36,843 nt of DNA, from contig VBDX01000137.1 in assembly GCA_005881885.1 (NCBI GenBank), positions 1-36,843 on the forward strand. The letters run 5' to 3'. Shown here in pieces: positions 1-8,106 of the stretch. The notes under the pieces are model-generated. The model saw only the letters and a program-made list of their open reading frames with translations. It was not told where the DNA came from and made no database searches. Position 1 is the first letter of the stretch, and the number at the start of each line of letters is the position of its first letter. Source of the stretch: Chloroflexota bacterium (GTDB lineage: Bacteria > Chloroflexota > Limnocylindria > P2-11E). Made by a program: the position numbers and the translations under genes.

Positions 1-120
1 GAGCTCCGCAGGGAAGACCGGGTCGAGCGCGTGCAGAGAGGCGAACACCGCCGAAGCGAATGACAGGCTGCCAGCGAGCAGGAGTGCGGCGATGGCTGCC
101 AGGTAGAGAGGTCGCCGCAC
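1..120 (-). CDS. N-terminus of a membrane or secreted protein (partial)
   Basis: The minus strand opens with GTG at 120, 11 bases after the relA/spoT stop, and reads 40 codons to the window edge. The peptide begins M-R-R-P-L-Y-L-A-A-I and continues with a hydrophobic stretch of about 20 residues, so it looks like a signal peptide or membrane anchor. No lipobox cysteine is seen. The close spacing suggests it is the third gene of a recJ-relA transcript. Nothing in 40 residues identifies a family. The start is inferred from spacing and the signal-like composition. Confidence 0.5.
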   Translation of the reverse strand, partial: MRRPLYLAAIAALLLAGSLSFASAVFASLHALDPVFPAEL

Positions 121-131
121 GGGTCCCCGAG

Positions 132-2345
132 CTAGCGGCCGTCCCGATGGACGCTGAACACGTCGCGGATGCCCTCGAGCTTGGCGAGGACGCGCGAGAG
201 CTGCTCGACGCTCGTCACCTGCAGGGTCGCGTTGACCGACGCCGTCTTGTCGGGATTCGCCTGCGCCGAGAGCGCGAGGAGATTGACCTGGTTCTCGCTG
301 ATGACCGCGGCCACGTCGCGGAGGAAGCCATCGCGATCCCACCCTTCGATGCGGATCGCGACCGGATAGGTTCGCGTCGTCGAGCGCTCCCACTCGACGT
401 CGACGAACCGCTCCTTGTCGGCGGTCCCCTTCACGTTCGAGCAGTCCGCGCGATGCACCGTCACGCCACGCCCGCGCGTGATGTAGCCGACGATCTTGTC
501 GCCGGGAACCGGGTTGCAGCAGACGCCGAAGCGCACGAGCAGGTCGCCAACGCCCTTCACGTTCACCCCGCCACGCGAAGTGTCCGGCGGAAGCGGCGGC
601 GCGAAGTCGGGAATGGCGAGCAGCGTGTCGTCGGTGATGCCGAGGCGCGTGACGACCTGCGCGGCGGTCACGGCGCCATAGCCGAGCGAGGCGAAGAGCG
701 TATCGACGTCGTGCATGTTCAGCTTCTCGGTGACCTTGCGGAGGTCTTCGTCCGGGATGTCGCCGAGCGTCGTCTGCGAAATGCGCTTCAGCTCCTTGTC
801 GAGAAGCTCCTTGCCGTGCGTGATGTTCTCGTCCCGCTGCGCGCGCTTGAACCATTGGCGGATCTTCTCGCGCGCGCCCGGCGTGCGGACCATCCCGAGC
901 CAGTCGCGCGATGGGCCCCGCGCAGCCTTGCTCGTGACGATCTCGACGATGTCCCCTGACGCGAGCTTGTGGTCGAGCGGAACGATCCGCCCATTCACCT
1001 TCGCGCCGATGCAGCGGTGCCCGACGTCGGTGTGGATCCGATAGGCGAAGTCGATCGGGGTCGATCCCGCGGGAAGTCCCTTGACCTCGCCCTTTGGAGT
1101 GAACACGAAGACTTCGTCCTGGAAGACGTCGACCTTGAGCGATTCGACGAACTCCTCGGCGTCGGCGACGTCGTGCTGCCACTCGAGCAGCTGGCGGACC
1201 CAGGCGAGCTTGGACTCGTAGTCGCGGTCGGACTTGCCGCCCTCCTTGTACCGCCAGTGCGCCGCGATGCCGTACTCGGCGAGGCCGTGCATGTCCTGCG
1301 TGCGCACCTGGATCTCGACGGGTTGACCGCCACTGCCGATCACCGCGGTGTGGAGCGACTGGTACATGTTGGCCTTCGGTACGGCGATGTAGTCGTCGAA
1401 CTGCCCTGGGATCGGCGGCCAGAGCGTGTGCGCGACCCCGAGCGCGGCATAGCAGGAAGGCACGTCGTCGACGATCACGCGGATCGCGAGCACGTCGTAG
1501 ACCTCTTCGAACCCGACACCCTTGCGCCGCATCTTCTGGGCGATGGACCAAAGATGCTTCGCGCGGCCGGAGAGCTCGGCGCGGATCCCGGCCTTCTCGA
1601 GCTCGCTGGCGAGCGTCTTCATGGTCTCGTTGATGTACCGCTCGCGGACCTGCCGGCGTGCCGCGAGCTGCTCGGCGACCTCGCGGTAGTGCTCGGGCTC
1701 GAGGTACTTGAAGGCGAGGTCCTCGAGCTCCCACTTCATCTGCCAGATGCCAAGGCGGTGCGCGAGCGGTGCGTAGATGTCCATCGTCTGCCGCGCGATG
1801 CGCTTCTGCTTCTCCGGCGGCAGCGGCGCCAACGTGCGCATGTTGTGGAGCCGATCGCAGAGCTTCACGATCACGACCCGCAGGTCGTCGGCCATCGCGA
1901 GCAGCATCTTGCGGATGTTTTCGGCCTGATGCTCGTCGCGAGACTGGCCCGAGAGGCGCGAGAGCTTGGTCACCCCGTCGACGAGCCGGCCGATCTCCTC
2001 GCCGAACTCGCGCCGAACATCGTCCGTCGTTTTCTGCGTGTCCTCCGGGACGTCGTGAAGGAGCGCGGCGGCGACGGTCGCTGGGTCGAGGCCGAGCTCA
2101 GCGACGAGCATCGCGACCGCGGCGGGATGTGTGATGTATGCGTCGCCGGAGACGCGGCGCTGACCCGCATGCGCCTCCGCGGCGTAGGCGTAGGCGCGGC
2201 GCACCAGCTCGGCGTCGCCATCGGGGTAGTGCCGCAGGATCTCGCGCCCCAGCACGTCGGCGTCCACGTTCCCATGGCGCTGCGGGCGAAGGCGGTCGCT
2301 GATGCCGACGATGCGGGCGGTGATGGCGTTCGCTCGCTGTGCCAT
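132..2345 (-). CDS. relA: RelA/SpoT-family (p)ppGpp synthetase/hydrolase
   Basis: This long RSH protein (737 aa) makes and probably degrades the stringent-response alarmone (p)ppGpp in the cytoplasm. The domain order is complete: an HD hydrolase domain with H73, the H97-D98 pair in LLHDVPEDT and KLCDRLHNMRT near 161-171; a synthetase domain with YQSLHT and EIQVRT; a TGS domain (DVFQDEVFVFTPKG); a Cys/His-containing region; and a C-terminal ACT domain. The synthetase substrate loop reads QFDD (315-318) instead of the RFKD usual in bifunctional Rel/SpoT enzymes. The ATG at 2345 was chosen because it overlaps the recJ stop as TGATG and because the HD domain begins soon after. The open frame continues upstream, but that part lies inside recJ. 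A bifunctional role is likely; the direction bias cannot be read from sequence. Confidence 0.95.
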   Translation of the reverse strand: MAQRANAITARIVGISDRLRPQRHGNVDADVLGREILRHYPDGDAELVRRAYAYAAEAHAGQRRVSGDAYITHPAAVAMLVAELGLDPATVAAALLHDVPEDTQKTTDDVRREFGEEIGRLVDGVTKLSRLSGQSRDEHQAENIRKMLLAMADDLRVVIVKLCDRLHNMRTLAPLPPEKQKRIARQTMDIYAPLAHRLGIWQMKWELEDLAFKYLEPEHYREVAEQLAARRQVRERYINETMKTLASELEKAGIRAELSGRAKHLWSIAQKMRRKGVGFEEVYDVLAIRVIVDDVPSCYAALGVAHTLWPPIPGQFDDYIAVPKANMYQSLHTAVIGSGGQPVEIQVRTQDMHGLAEYGIAAHWRYKEGGKSDRDYESKLAWVRQLLEWQHDVADAEEFVESLKVDVFQDEVFVFTPKGEVKGLPAGSTPIDFAYRIHTDVGHRCIGAKVNGRIVPLDHKLASGDIVEIVTSKAARGPSRDWLGMVRTPGAREKIRQWFKRAQRDENITHGKELLDKELKRISQTTLGDIPDEDLRKVTEKLNMHDVDTLFASLGYGAVTAAQVVTRLGITDDTLLAIPDFAPPLPPDTSRGGVNVKGVGDLLVRFGVCCNPVPGDKIVGYITRGRGVTVHRADCSNVKGTADKERFVDVEWERSTTRTYPVAIRIEGWDRDGFLRDVAAVISENQVNLLALSAQANPDKTASVNATLQVTSVEQLSRVLAKLEGIRDVFSVHRDGR

Positions 2346-4069
2346 CAGGCGACCGAGGGCGCAAGGTCCCCTCGGACCCCCACGGCTTCCATTTCTGCGG
2401 CCGTGCCCACCGGGCCGAAGTCGCGAAGCTCGAGCTCGACGAATCCGCGAAGCCCGCTCCCGATGGTCACGACCGCGTCGACGCGGCCGGCGTCGGTCAT
2501 CGCTTCGGCGTGGTCGCCGCGGCGGAACGCCATCGCGTCGAACGTGAAGCGGCCGACGGTCACCTTGCAGCGGAGGTGATCCGCGTCGGCGCCCACCTGC
2601 CGGATGTCGTACACGCGGACGTCCCGCACGAGCAGGTGCGGGCGCGGGTTGCCCGCCCCGCACGGCTCGAGCGAAGCGAGCTCGACCGCGAGCTTCGCGG
2701 TGAGGAGCTCGGGCGCGATCTCCGCGTCCACGCGGACGGTCGGCACCGGACGGACCCCCTGGAGGCGCTCGCGCACGATCGCGTCGAGACGATCGACGAG
2801 CTCCGGGATGCGCGACACGGCGACAGAGAAACCCGCGGCCATCGCGTGTCCGCCGTGCTTGATCAGGATGTCGTCGCAGTCGGCGAGGGCCTCGGCGATG
2901 TGCACGCCTGCGATCGACCGGCACGAGCCTTTGCCTTCGTCGCCGTCGATCGCGATGACGATCGCCGGACGCCCGTAGTCCTCGACGAGCCGCGAGGCGC
3001 CGAGCCCGACGATGCCCGCCGGCCACTGGGCATCGGCGACGATCGTCGCCCACGCGTCGGTGCGATCGGCGGCGCGCTCGCGCGCGCCGGCGACGACCTG
3101 ACGCGTCAGCTCCTGCCGCTCGGCATTTCGCTGCTCGAGCCGTTCCGCGAGCTCTTTCGCTTCCGCGGCGTCCTCCGTGAGCAGGAGGCGCAGCGCGTCC
3201 TCGGCGTCGGCGATGCGCCCGGCGGCGTTCAGGCGCGGGCCGAGCACGAAGCCGACCTCGCCCGCTCCGACACGTCCGAGCTTTAGCCCGCTTCGCTCCA
3301 CGAGCGCGCGGATTCCGACGAGCGGCGCGCGGTTGAGCGCTTCGAGCCCCGCGCGCGTCAGGACGCGGTTCGCCGCGCGGAGCGGTACGACGTCCGCGAC
3401 GGTCGCGAGCGCGCAGAGCTGCAGCAGCTCGTCCTGGCGGAGGGCGTAGGCAAGGTCGCCCAGAAGGCGCTTCGCGAGCACCAACGCGACGCCTGCGCCG
3501 GCGAGGTCCTTATCCGGCGAGAGATCGCCCGGTCGCCGCGGATTCACGAGGGCGTACGCCTCCGGAAGCTTCGCGGGCGGGTGATGGTGGTCGGTGACGA
3601 TGAGGTCGATACCGAGCTCCCGCGCGAGCGCCGCTTCCGTCACCGCGGTGACGCCGCAGTCGACGGACACGATCACCTTCGCTCCGTCGCTCGCCAGCTG
3701 GCGAAGCGCACCGGGGTTGAGGCCGTAGCCCTCTTCGTAGCGATTCGGGATATACGCGGCCACCGCCGCGCCGAGCTGACGGAACGCGCGCACGAGGATG
3801 GCCGACCCGGCGATGCCGTCGACGTCGTAATCCCCGTAGACGACGATGCGCTCGCGAGCCGCGAGCGCACGACGGAGCCGCTCCGCCGCTCGGTCGAGGT
3901 CGAGCATCGGCGGACCATCCTCCTGGGGCCGAGCGGCGAGAAAAGTCGCCATCTCGGCGTCCGCGAACCCCCGGCAGGCGAGCACTTGCGCGACGAGCGC
4001 GGGGATACCATCCGGGACATTCCCCGGCTTCGTCGGCATGATCCAGCGCCGCTGCGCCACGAGGCTCAT
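2345..4069 (-). CDS. recJ: Single-stranded-DNA-specific exonuclease RecJ
   Basis: This DHH-family 5'-3' single-strand DNA exonuclease acts in recombination and repair. At 574 aa it is a normal length. Visible motifs are VVYGDYDVDGIAG (the Asp-rich motif binding Mn/Mg), VSVDCG, the DHH motif in VTDHHHPP, the DHHA1-type GGHAMAAGFSV near residue 400, and a C-terminal OB-like region. The protein starts MSLVAQRRW, close to the usual xxRRW start of RecJ. The ATG at 4069 has a GAGG about seven bases upstream. It is first in a transcript with relA (TGATG junction). Its start codon abuts the divergent lipoprotein gene at 4070, so each Shine-Dalgarno sequence lies inside the other gene. An internal ATG at 4039 is a less likely start. 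Confidence 0.94.
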   Translation of the reverse strand: MSLVAQRRWIMPTKPGNVPDGIPALVAQVLACRGFADAEMATFLAARPQEDGPPMLDLDRAAERLRRALAARERIVVYGDYDVDGIAGSAILVRAFRQLGAAVAAYIPNRYEEGYGLNPGALRQLASDGAKVIVSVDCGVTAVTEAALARELGIDLIVTDHHHPPAKLPEAYALVNPRRPGDLSPDKDLAGAGVALVLAKRLLGDLAYALRQDELLQLCALATVADVVPLRAANRVLTRAGLEALNRAPLVGIRALVERSGLKLGRVGAGEVGFVLGPRLNAAGRIADAEDALRLLLTEDAAEAKELAERLEQRNAERQELTRQVVAGARERAADRTDAWATIVADAQWPAGIVGLGASRLVEDYGRPAIVIAIDGDEGKGSCRSIAGVHIAEALADCDDILIKHGGHAMAAGFSVAVSRIPELVDRLDAIVRERLQGVRPVPTVRVDAEIAPELLTAKLAVELASLEPCGAGNPRPHLLVRDVRVYDIRQVGADADHLRCKVTVGRFTFDAMAFRRGDHAEAMTDAGRVDAVVTIGSGLRGFVELELRDFGPVGTAAEMEAVGVRGDLAPSVA

Positions 4070-5386
4070 GTGAACCTCAAGTATCTCGCACGGGTGTTCA
4101 CCTTCGGGCTCGTGATGGCCTCATGTACGCCCTCGGCGACACCCTCCCCCGCCCCGGCGGCATCAGCGGGTCCGACAGGCACCAGCGATTCCGGCCTGGC
4201 TGCCGTCATCTCGGTCAGGATGTCGCAGGTCCGTCACTGGTTCACCGTCCCAGATCCGCTCATGCACGAGCCGGCTTTGATCAACGTCGAATTCGCCTCC
4301 GATCCGTCATCCGGCCGACCGCGCGTCCGCCTTGATCCGGTCGGCCGCGAGGCGCCGCTCGTCCCATCCGGCGGCGCGACTACGTGGTCGGCGCAGATCG
4401 ACCTCACGGGGCTGGCGCCCGGCTCATACAAGGTCGGAGTCGTCGAGCGGGTGCTGGGCGCTGACCTTGTGGTCAATGGGAACGAGGCCGGTGGCGAGGT
4501 CCGTTTGTCGGCGCCGGAGTACGTCGTCTGGACACTCGACTTCGAGGGCGACGCGTCCAGCGACGACGCGATGGCCAACACCGCGGCGATCGCGGACGAG
4601 CTGACGATTCCGATGACGATCATGTGGAACCCGCGCGTCTGGACGACCACCCAAGTCCCGTCGGCCCGCGCTGCGGCGATGCTGGAATGGACAAAGGCAC
4701 GCGTCACGAAAGGCGACGAGCTGTCCCTCCACATTCATATGTGGACGGACTTCGTGCGTTCGGCGGGCCTCGTCCCGCGAACCACGCCCAGCTGGGCTGG
4801 CCGTGGCGACGGCTACGACGTTCCGCTGACCGCCTACATCGAAAGCGAGCAGCGCGCGCTCATCGAGTACGCGCTTCGCCTCATGGCCGAGCGCGAGCTC
4901 GCGCGGCCGACGACCTTCCGCGCGGGCGGGCAATTCGCGAACGAGGCGACCCTGCGCACGCTGGCGACGCTTGGGTTCGTCGGCGACGCCAGCGCCGTAC
5001 CGGCGGGTGCGTTCGGGCGGCTTCCCTACCCTTGGACGCTCGCCCCGGATGCTCAGCCGTACCGCCCGTCGCCGAGCGACGCGAACAAGGCCGGCGACCT
5101 GCCCCTCCTAGAGGCACCGACGATCGGGGGCAACACATTTGGGTACGACCTTCGCACGATCGAGCCGATCATCCGCGCGGACCTCTCGCTCCTGGCACCG
5201 CCTCGCGTGGTCGCGACGGAGCGCCGCGCGATCACGATCGTCAGCCATCCTGGAACGATCACCACGACCGAACGCGCCGCGATCGAGGCGCTCTTCCGCG
5301 CGTTCGATCCCCTGCGCTACGACCGGGACATGGGTCCCGTGCGGTTCGTCACGCTCGCGCAGCTCGCGAGGGCGTACGGGCGCTAG
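4070..5386 (+). CDS. Lipoprotein with a polysaccharide-deacetylase-like domain
   Basis: The predicted protein (438 aa) has a lipoprotein signal ending in V-M-A-S-C (Cys19), a Pro/Ala/Ser/Thr-rich linker, an unrecognised beta-rich region to about residue 145, and a C-terminal half resembling the NodB/polysaccharide-deacetylase barrel. Supporting motifs are TLDFEGD (the acidic metal/base motif of the DxEGD branch), ELSLHIHMW (metal histidines), FRAGGQFANEATLRTLATLGF and a late IVSHPGT histidine. It would sit on the outer face of the membrane and could deacetylate cell-wall or exopolysaccharide sugars; the substrate is unknown. The GTG at 4070 was chosen because it gives an 18-residue signal before the Cys and has GAGG at 4061-4064; later starts destroy the signal. 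Its stop overlaps the stop of the convergent FtsH-like gene. Confidence 0.75.
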   Translation: MNLKYLARVFTFGLVMASCTPSATPSPAPAASAGPTGTSDSGLAAVISVRMSQVRHWFTVPDPLMHEPALINVEFASDPSSGRPRVRLDPVGREAPLVPSGGATTWSAQIDLTGLAPGSYKVGVVERVLGADLVVNGNEAGGEVRLSAPEYVVWTLDFEGDASSDDAMANTAAIADELTIPMTIMWNPRVWTTTQVPSARAAAMLEWTKARVTKGDELSLHIHMWTDFVRSAGLVPRTTPSWAGRGDGYDVPLTAYIESEQRALIEYALRLMAERELARPTTFRAGGQFANEATLRTLATLGFVGDASAVPAGAFGRLPYPWTLAPDAQPYRPSPSDANKAGDLPLLEAPTIGGNTFGYDLRTIEPIIRADLSLLAPPRVVATERRAITIVSHPGTITTTERAAIEALFRAFDPLRYDRDMGPVRFVTLAQLARAYGR

Positions 5387-7260
5387 TCGCCCATACCTCG
5401 GGGCAGCGGACCCGGGGGCTGCGGTTGCGGTATCGGAGTCGGATCCTGCACCGGCACGACCGGCACCGGTGTCGCCGGGAGATGCCCGTTGCGCTGTGCC
5501 AGATCTGACATTTTTGGCAGAACCACCGGCTTGCGCTCGAAGGGCTGCGCCTTCTCCGGATTCGCCTCGTCGGCGTAAGCGAAGATCTCATCGAGCTCGG
5601 GCCCGATGAGCTCCCCCTTCTCGAGCAGCGCATTGGCGACGGCGTGGATCGCGTACTCCTTCTCGCGCATGAGCCGTTTGGTCTCCTCATACAGCAGCTC
5701 GAGAAGGCGGTCGGCGAGCTCGAGGACCTGCGGCGCCACCCCCATAGCCGAGGGCGGGAAGGCGAGAAGGGTCGACCCCATGCCGAAATTGCCCACGTAG
5801 GCCATCGCTCTGTCGGTGGCGTGCCTCAGATCCGCCGAGGCGTTCGCGGTCTTGGTGTGGAGCAGCAGCTCCTCCACCGCACGCGAGCCGAGCGAGACCA
5901 TGATGTCGTTCTCCAGCTCCTGTGCGTGCAACTGGTGTCGCTCGAGCTTCGGCGTCGGCATGACGACACCGTACGCATCGCCCATGCGGATGATCGACGC
6001 CTTCTGGATGCGGTCTTCTTTGTTGAGGTAGTGGGACGCGATCGCGTGCCCGGCTTCGTGATAGGCGATGGTCCGCTTGTCATGCTGCGACATGCTGAGG
6101 ATCGGTTGCTTGATGCCGAGGATCCGCGCGTCGCGCGCCGTCAGCCAGTCGCGGTAGGTGAGCGCCTCCCGGCCCTCGTCGTGCGAGACGATCAAGGCCT
6201 CGTTGATGACGGTCTTGATCTCGATCGGTGTCCACCCGATCGAGTCGGCGACCATCAGCTCGACCGGGATCTCGGGATCGTGCGCCTTCATCTTCAAGTA
6301 ATGCTGGAGGATGTCGCGACGGCCCTCGCCGTCCGGTTCGTAGACGTTGAGCCGCCGGTCCAGCCGGCCGGGACGCACCAGCGCCGGGTCGAGGACATCC
6401 GGCCGGTTCGTGGCGCCGATGACGAAGACAACGGGCTTCGGAGCCACCGGACCACGGACGATGCCGAGCCAACGCAGCAGCTTGTATTTCATACGGTCTT
6501 CGACATGCTGTCCGAGCGAGTCCATCTGATTGAGCATCGTGTTGAGCGCGAAGCCGCGCCCGCCCATCATTCCCATAGGACCCATCATTCCCTGCTGCTG
6601 CCCGCCCTGAACGCCGCCTCGTGACAGGCCGATCGAGTCGAGCTCGTCGAGGAACATGATGCAGGCGCCCGGCGTCCCAGGGCTCGCGTACTTCCGCGCG
6701 AGGCCACGCGCCTTGCGGAACAGCGAGACGACGATCAGCGCGTCCATCCCGAACCACATGCTGGTGAGGCTCGACGCGTCGATGTAGATGAACGGCAGTT
6801 TTGCTTCGGCAGCCATGACCCCGGCGAGGAAGGTCTTTCCGGTCCCGGGTGCACCAGCGAGGAGCATGCCCTTTGGCATCTCGCCGCCGCGCTGCTGGAA
6901 GGCCTGAACGCCCTGAAGGATCCGCACGAGGCTCTTGGCGTGGTCGAGTAGATCTGGCTGGCCCCGGTAATTCTCGAAAGAGAGGCCAATCTGCGGACTA
7001 TCGGGCGTCACCGTGTAGGTGCGAGGTCGCGAGAGGAACCACATCAGGGCTCCGAACTGGACGATCATCGCGAACGCGTAGAAGAGGAGCGTGACGACGA
7101 GCCCGGGGGCCTGCCCGACCAACGCCGCGAGTCCCTCGAATACCGTCCGGATGCCCCAGAAGAAAAGGGCGAGCGCTATGACCCCGAGCAGGATCAGGAG
7201 ACGCCGTTTGTTGTGCTCGAGCACGTAAGCGCTCGTCGTGACGAATCCTCGAGCGGTCAA
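5383..7260 (-). CDS. FtsH-like membrane AAA+ zinc metalloprotease
   Basis: The protein (625 aa) has two N-terminal membrane helices (about 20-41 and 53-77), an AAA+ module and an M41 peptidase domain. It shows Walker A GAPGTGKT (136-143), Walker B CIMFLDELDSIG, the second region of homology GATNRPDVLDPAL..RPGRLDRR with both arginine fingers, zinc motif HEAGH (401-405), and a downstream ASADL that fits the third zinc ligand. Unlike classical FtsH, almost no periplasmic domain lies between the helices, the pore region reads MWFGM, and a Gly/Gln/Met-rich insert (about 215-236) follows Walker B. The C-terminus is Pro-rich. It is last in the pyrF-tat-secDF transcript. The TTG start at 7260 overlaps the upstream stop and has a GGTAGGTG-like ribosome site; a GTG 12 codons in is possible. 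I infer membrane-protein quality control. Confidence 0.88.
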   Translation of the reverse strand: MTARGFVTTSAYVLEHNKRRLLILLGVIALALFFWGIRTVFEGLAALVGQAPGLVVTLLFYAFAMIVQFGALMWFLSRPRTYTVTPDSPQIGLSFENYRGQPDLLDHAKSLVRILQGVQAFQQRGGEMPKGMLLAGAPGTGKTFLAGVMAAEAKLPFIYIDASSLTSMWFGMDALIVVSLFRKARGLARKYASPGTPGACIMFLDELDSIGLSRGGVQGGQQQGMMGPMGMMGGRGFALNTMLNQMDSLGQHVEDRMKYKLLRWLGIVRGPVAPKPVVFVIGATNRPDVLDPALVRPGRLDRRLNVYEPDGEGRRDILQHYLKMKAHDPEIPVELMVADSIGWTPIEIKTVINEALIVSHDEGREALTYRDWLTARDARILGIKQPILSMSQHDKRTIAYHEAGHAIASHYLNKEDRIQKASIIRMGDAYGVVMPTPKLERHQLHAQELENDIMVSLGSRAVEELLLHTKTANASADLRHATDRAMAYVGNFGMGSTLLAFPPSAMGVAPQVLELADRLLELLYEETKRLMREKEYAIHAVANALLEKGELIGPELDEIFAYADEANPEKAQPFERKPVVLPKMSDLAQRNGHLPATPVPVVPVQDPTPIPQPQPPGPLPRGMGD

Positions 7261-7658
7261 TTCACACCTACCACCTGGTCATTCGCGACGCGAAGCACGA
7301 AGCCGACGACGAAGTCAGTCCCCTCAGTTGTCTTCCCTGTGGCCACGTATGCCGAAAGCAGGCGCCCTTCACTCTCGACAGCGCCTACGAATTTGGCGGT
7401 TCGCACATCCACGATCGGCTGCAGCGCGGCGTCGAGATCGGTGAGCATCTGGCTCGAGAGCAGCTTCCCAAGCGAGCGCGCGTCATCGTTCTGTATCGCT
7501 TGGGCAACGTCGTGGGCCGCGGCGGGCTCGTCGGTCTTTGGCAGTGTCGGATAGGGATTCTCGCCGGGGCCGCGATCGACGACTTGATGGAGCACGACGC
7601 CCGCGACGAGTCCGAGCGCGAACAGCGCCATCGTCCCCAGAGCTCGGCCCTCATTCAC
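7257..7658 (-). CDS. Small membrane-anchored protein, NTF2-like domain suspected
   Basis: This 133-aa protein has one N-terminal membrane helix (GTMALFALGLVAGVVLH), a Pro-rich spacer and an extracytoplasmic domain of about 90 residues. The domain begins with a helix (AHDVAQAIQNDDARSLGKLL) and ends in beta strands (FVGAVESEGRLLSAYV, FVVGFVLRVANDQVVGV). That helix-then-sheet layout resembles NTF2-like/DUF4878-type domains, and the upstream 151-aa neighbour has the same layout, so the pair may be ancient duplicates. The GTG at 7658 overlaps the preceding stop by eight bases; its own stop overlaps the FtsH-like start as TTGA. I do not recognise the family, and the NTF2-like call is inference from pattern. 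Tight coupling suggests a partner or adaptor for the protease. Confidence 0.7.
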   Translation of the reverse strand: MNEGRALGTMALFALGLVAGVVLHQVVDRGPGENPYPTLPKTDEPAAAHDVAQAIQNDDARSLGKLLSSQMLTDLDAALQPIVDVRTAKFVGAVESEGRLLSAYVATGKTTEGTDFVVGFVLRVANDQVVGVN

Positions 7659-8106
7659 TCCGCATGACCTTTCCGCCTGCGATGGTCAAGGCGAGCGGGA
7701 AGAACTGATCGACGCCGCTCGAGGTACGCATGCCGACGGCGTAGATGTGGACCGAGAACTGCCCAATCGTCGCCCCACCGATGTATGTGAGGGAGAGAGG
7801 CTGCATCCCACTGCCCGTTCGGCTCGATTCGGCGCCCTGTAATTCCGCGGCTCGCTGAGCGATCCCCTGCTGCGGGCGGACGCTGGACATCGAGCTCGGG
7901 TCGCGCTGCAGAAGTCCGAGCATGTACGCGCGCGCGACCGGCGATTCGCCGGATCCACCGAACAAACCGCTGTCCTGGATGAACAGGCCGACGGCGGAAG
8001 AGAGGATGAATCCGGCCAGGATCCCCACCAGCACGGTTGCCACCGTGCCTCCGAAAAGGCGCGTCACCATATCGAAAGAGTCTACGCGCGGGTCTTTCCT
8101 GCTCAT
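7651..8106 (-). CDS. Small membrane-anchored protein, NTF2-like domain suspected
   Basis: This 151-aa protein has a short basic N-terminus, one long hydrophobic helix (about 19-43, GTVATVLVGILAGFIL) and an extracytoplasmic domain of about 100 residues. A helix carrying ARAYMLGLLQRDPSSM is followed by strands such as LSLTYIGGATIGQFSVHIYAV and FFPLALTIAGGKVM. This matches the layout of the downstream 133-aa protein. The ATG at 8106 overlaps the hydrolase stop as ATGA, so translation is probably coupled. I do not recognise a named family. Its position between a membrane-anchored hydrolase and an FtsH-like protease, in a secDF transcript, suggests an envelope function. Confidence 0.7.
   Translation of the reverse strand: MSRKDPRVDSFDMVTRLFGGTVATVLVGILAGFILSSAVGLFIQDSGLFGGSGESPVARAYMLGLLQRDPSSMSSVRPQQGIAQRAAELQGAESSRTGSGMQPLSLTYIGGATIGQFSVHIYAVGMRTSSGVDQFFPLALTIAGGKVMRSE

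Noticed and set aside
969-2579. Long open frame (536 codons) antisense to relA/spoT
   Set aside because: It is Asp/Glu/Arg/Leu-rich low-complexity sequence, has no recognisable motif, and mirrors an intact housekeeping gene; such frames are expected opposite GC-rich genes.
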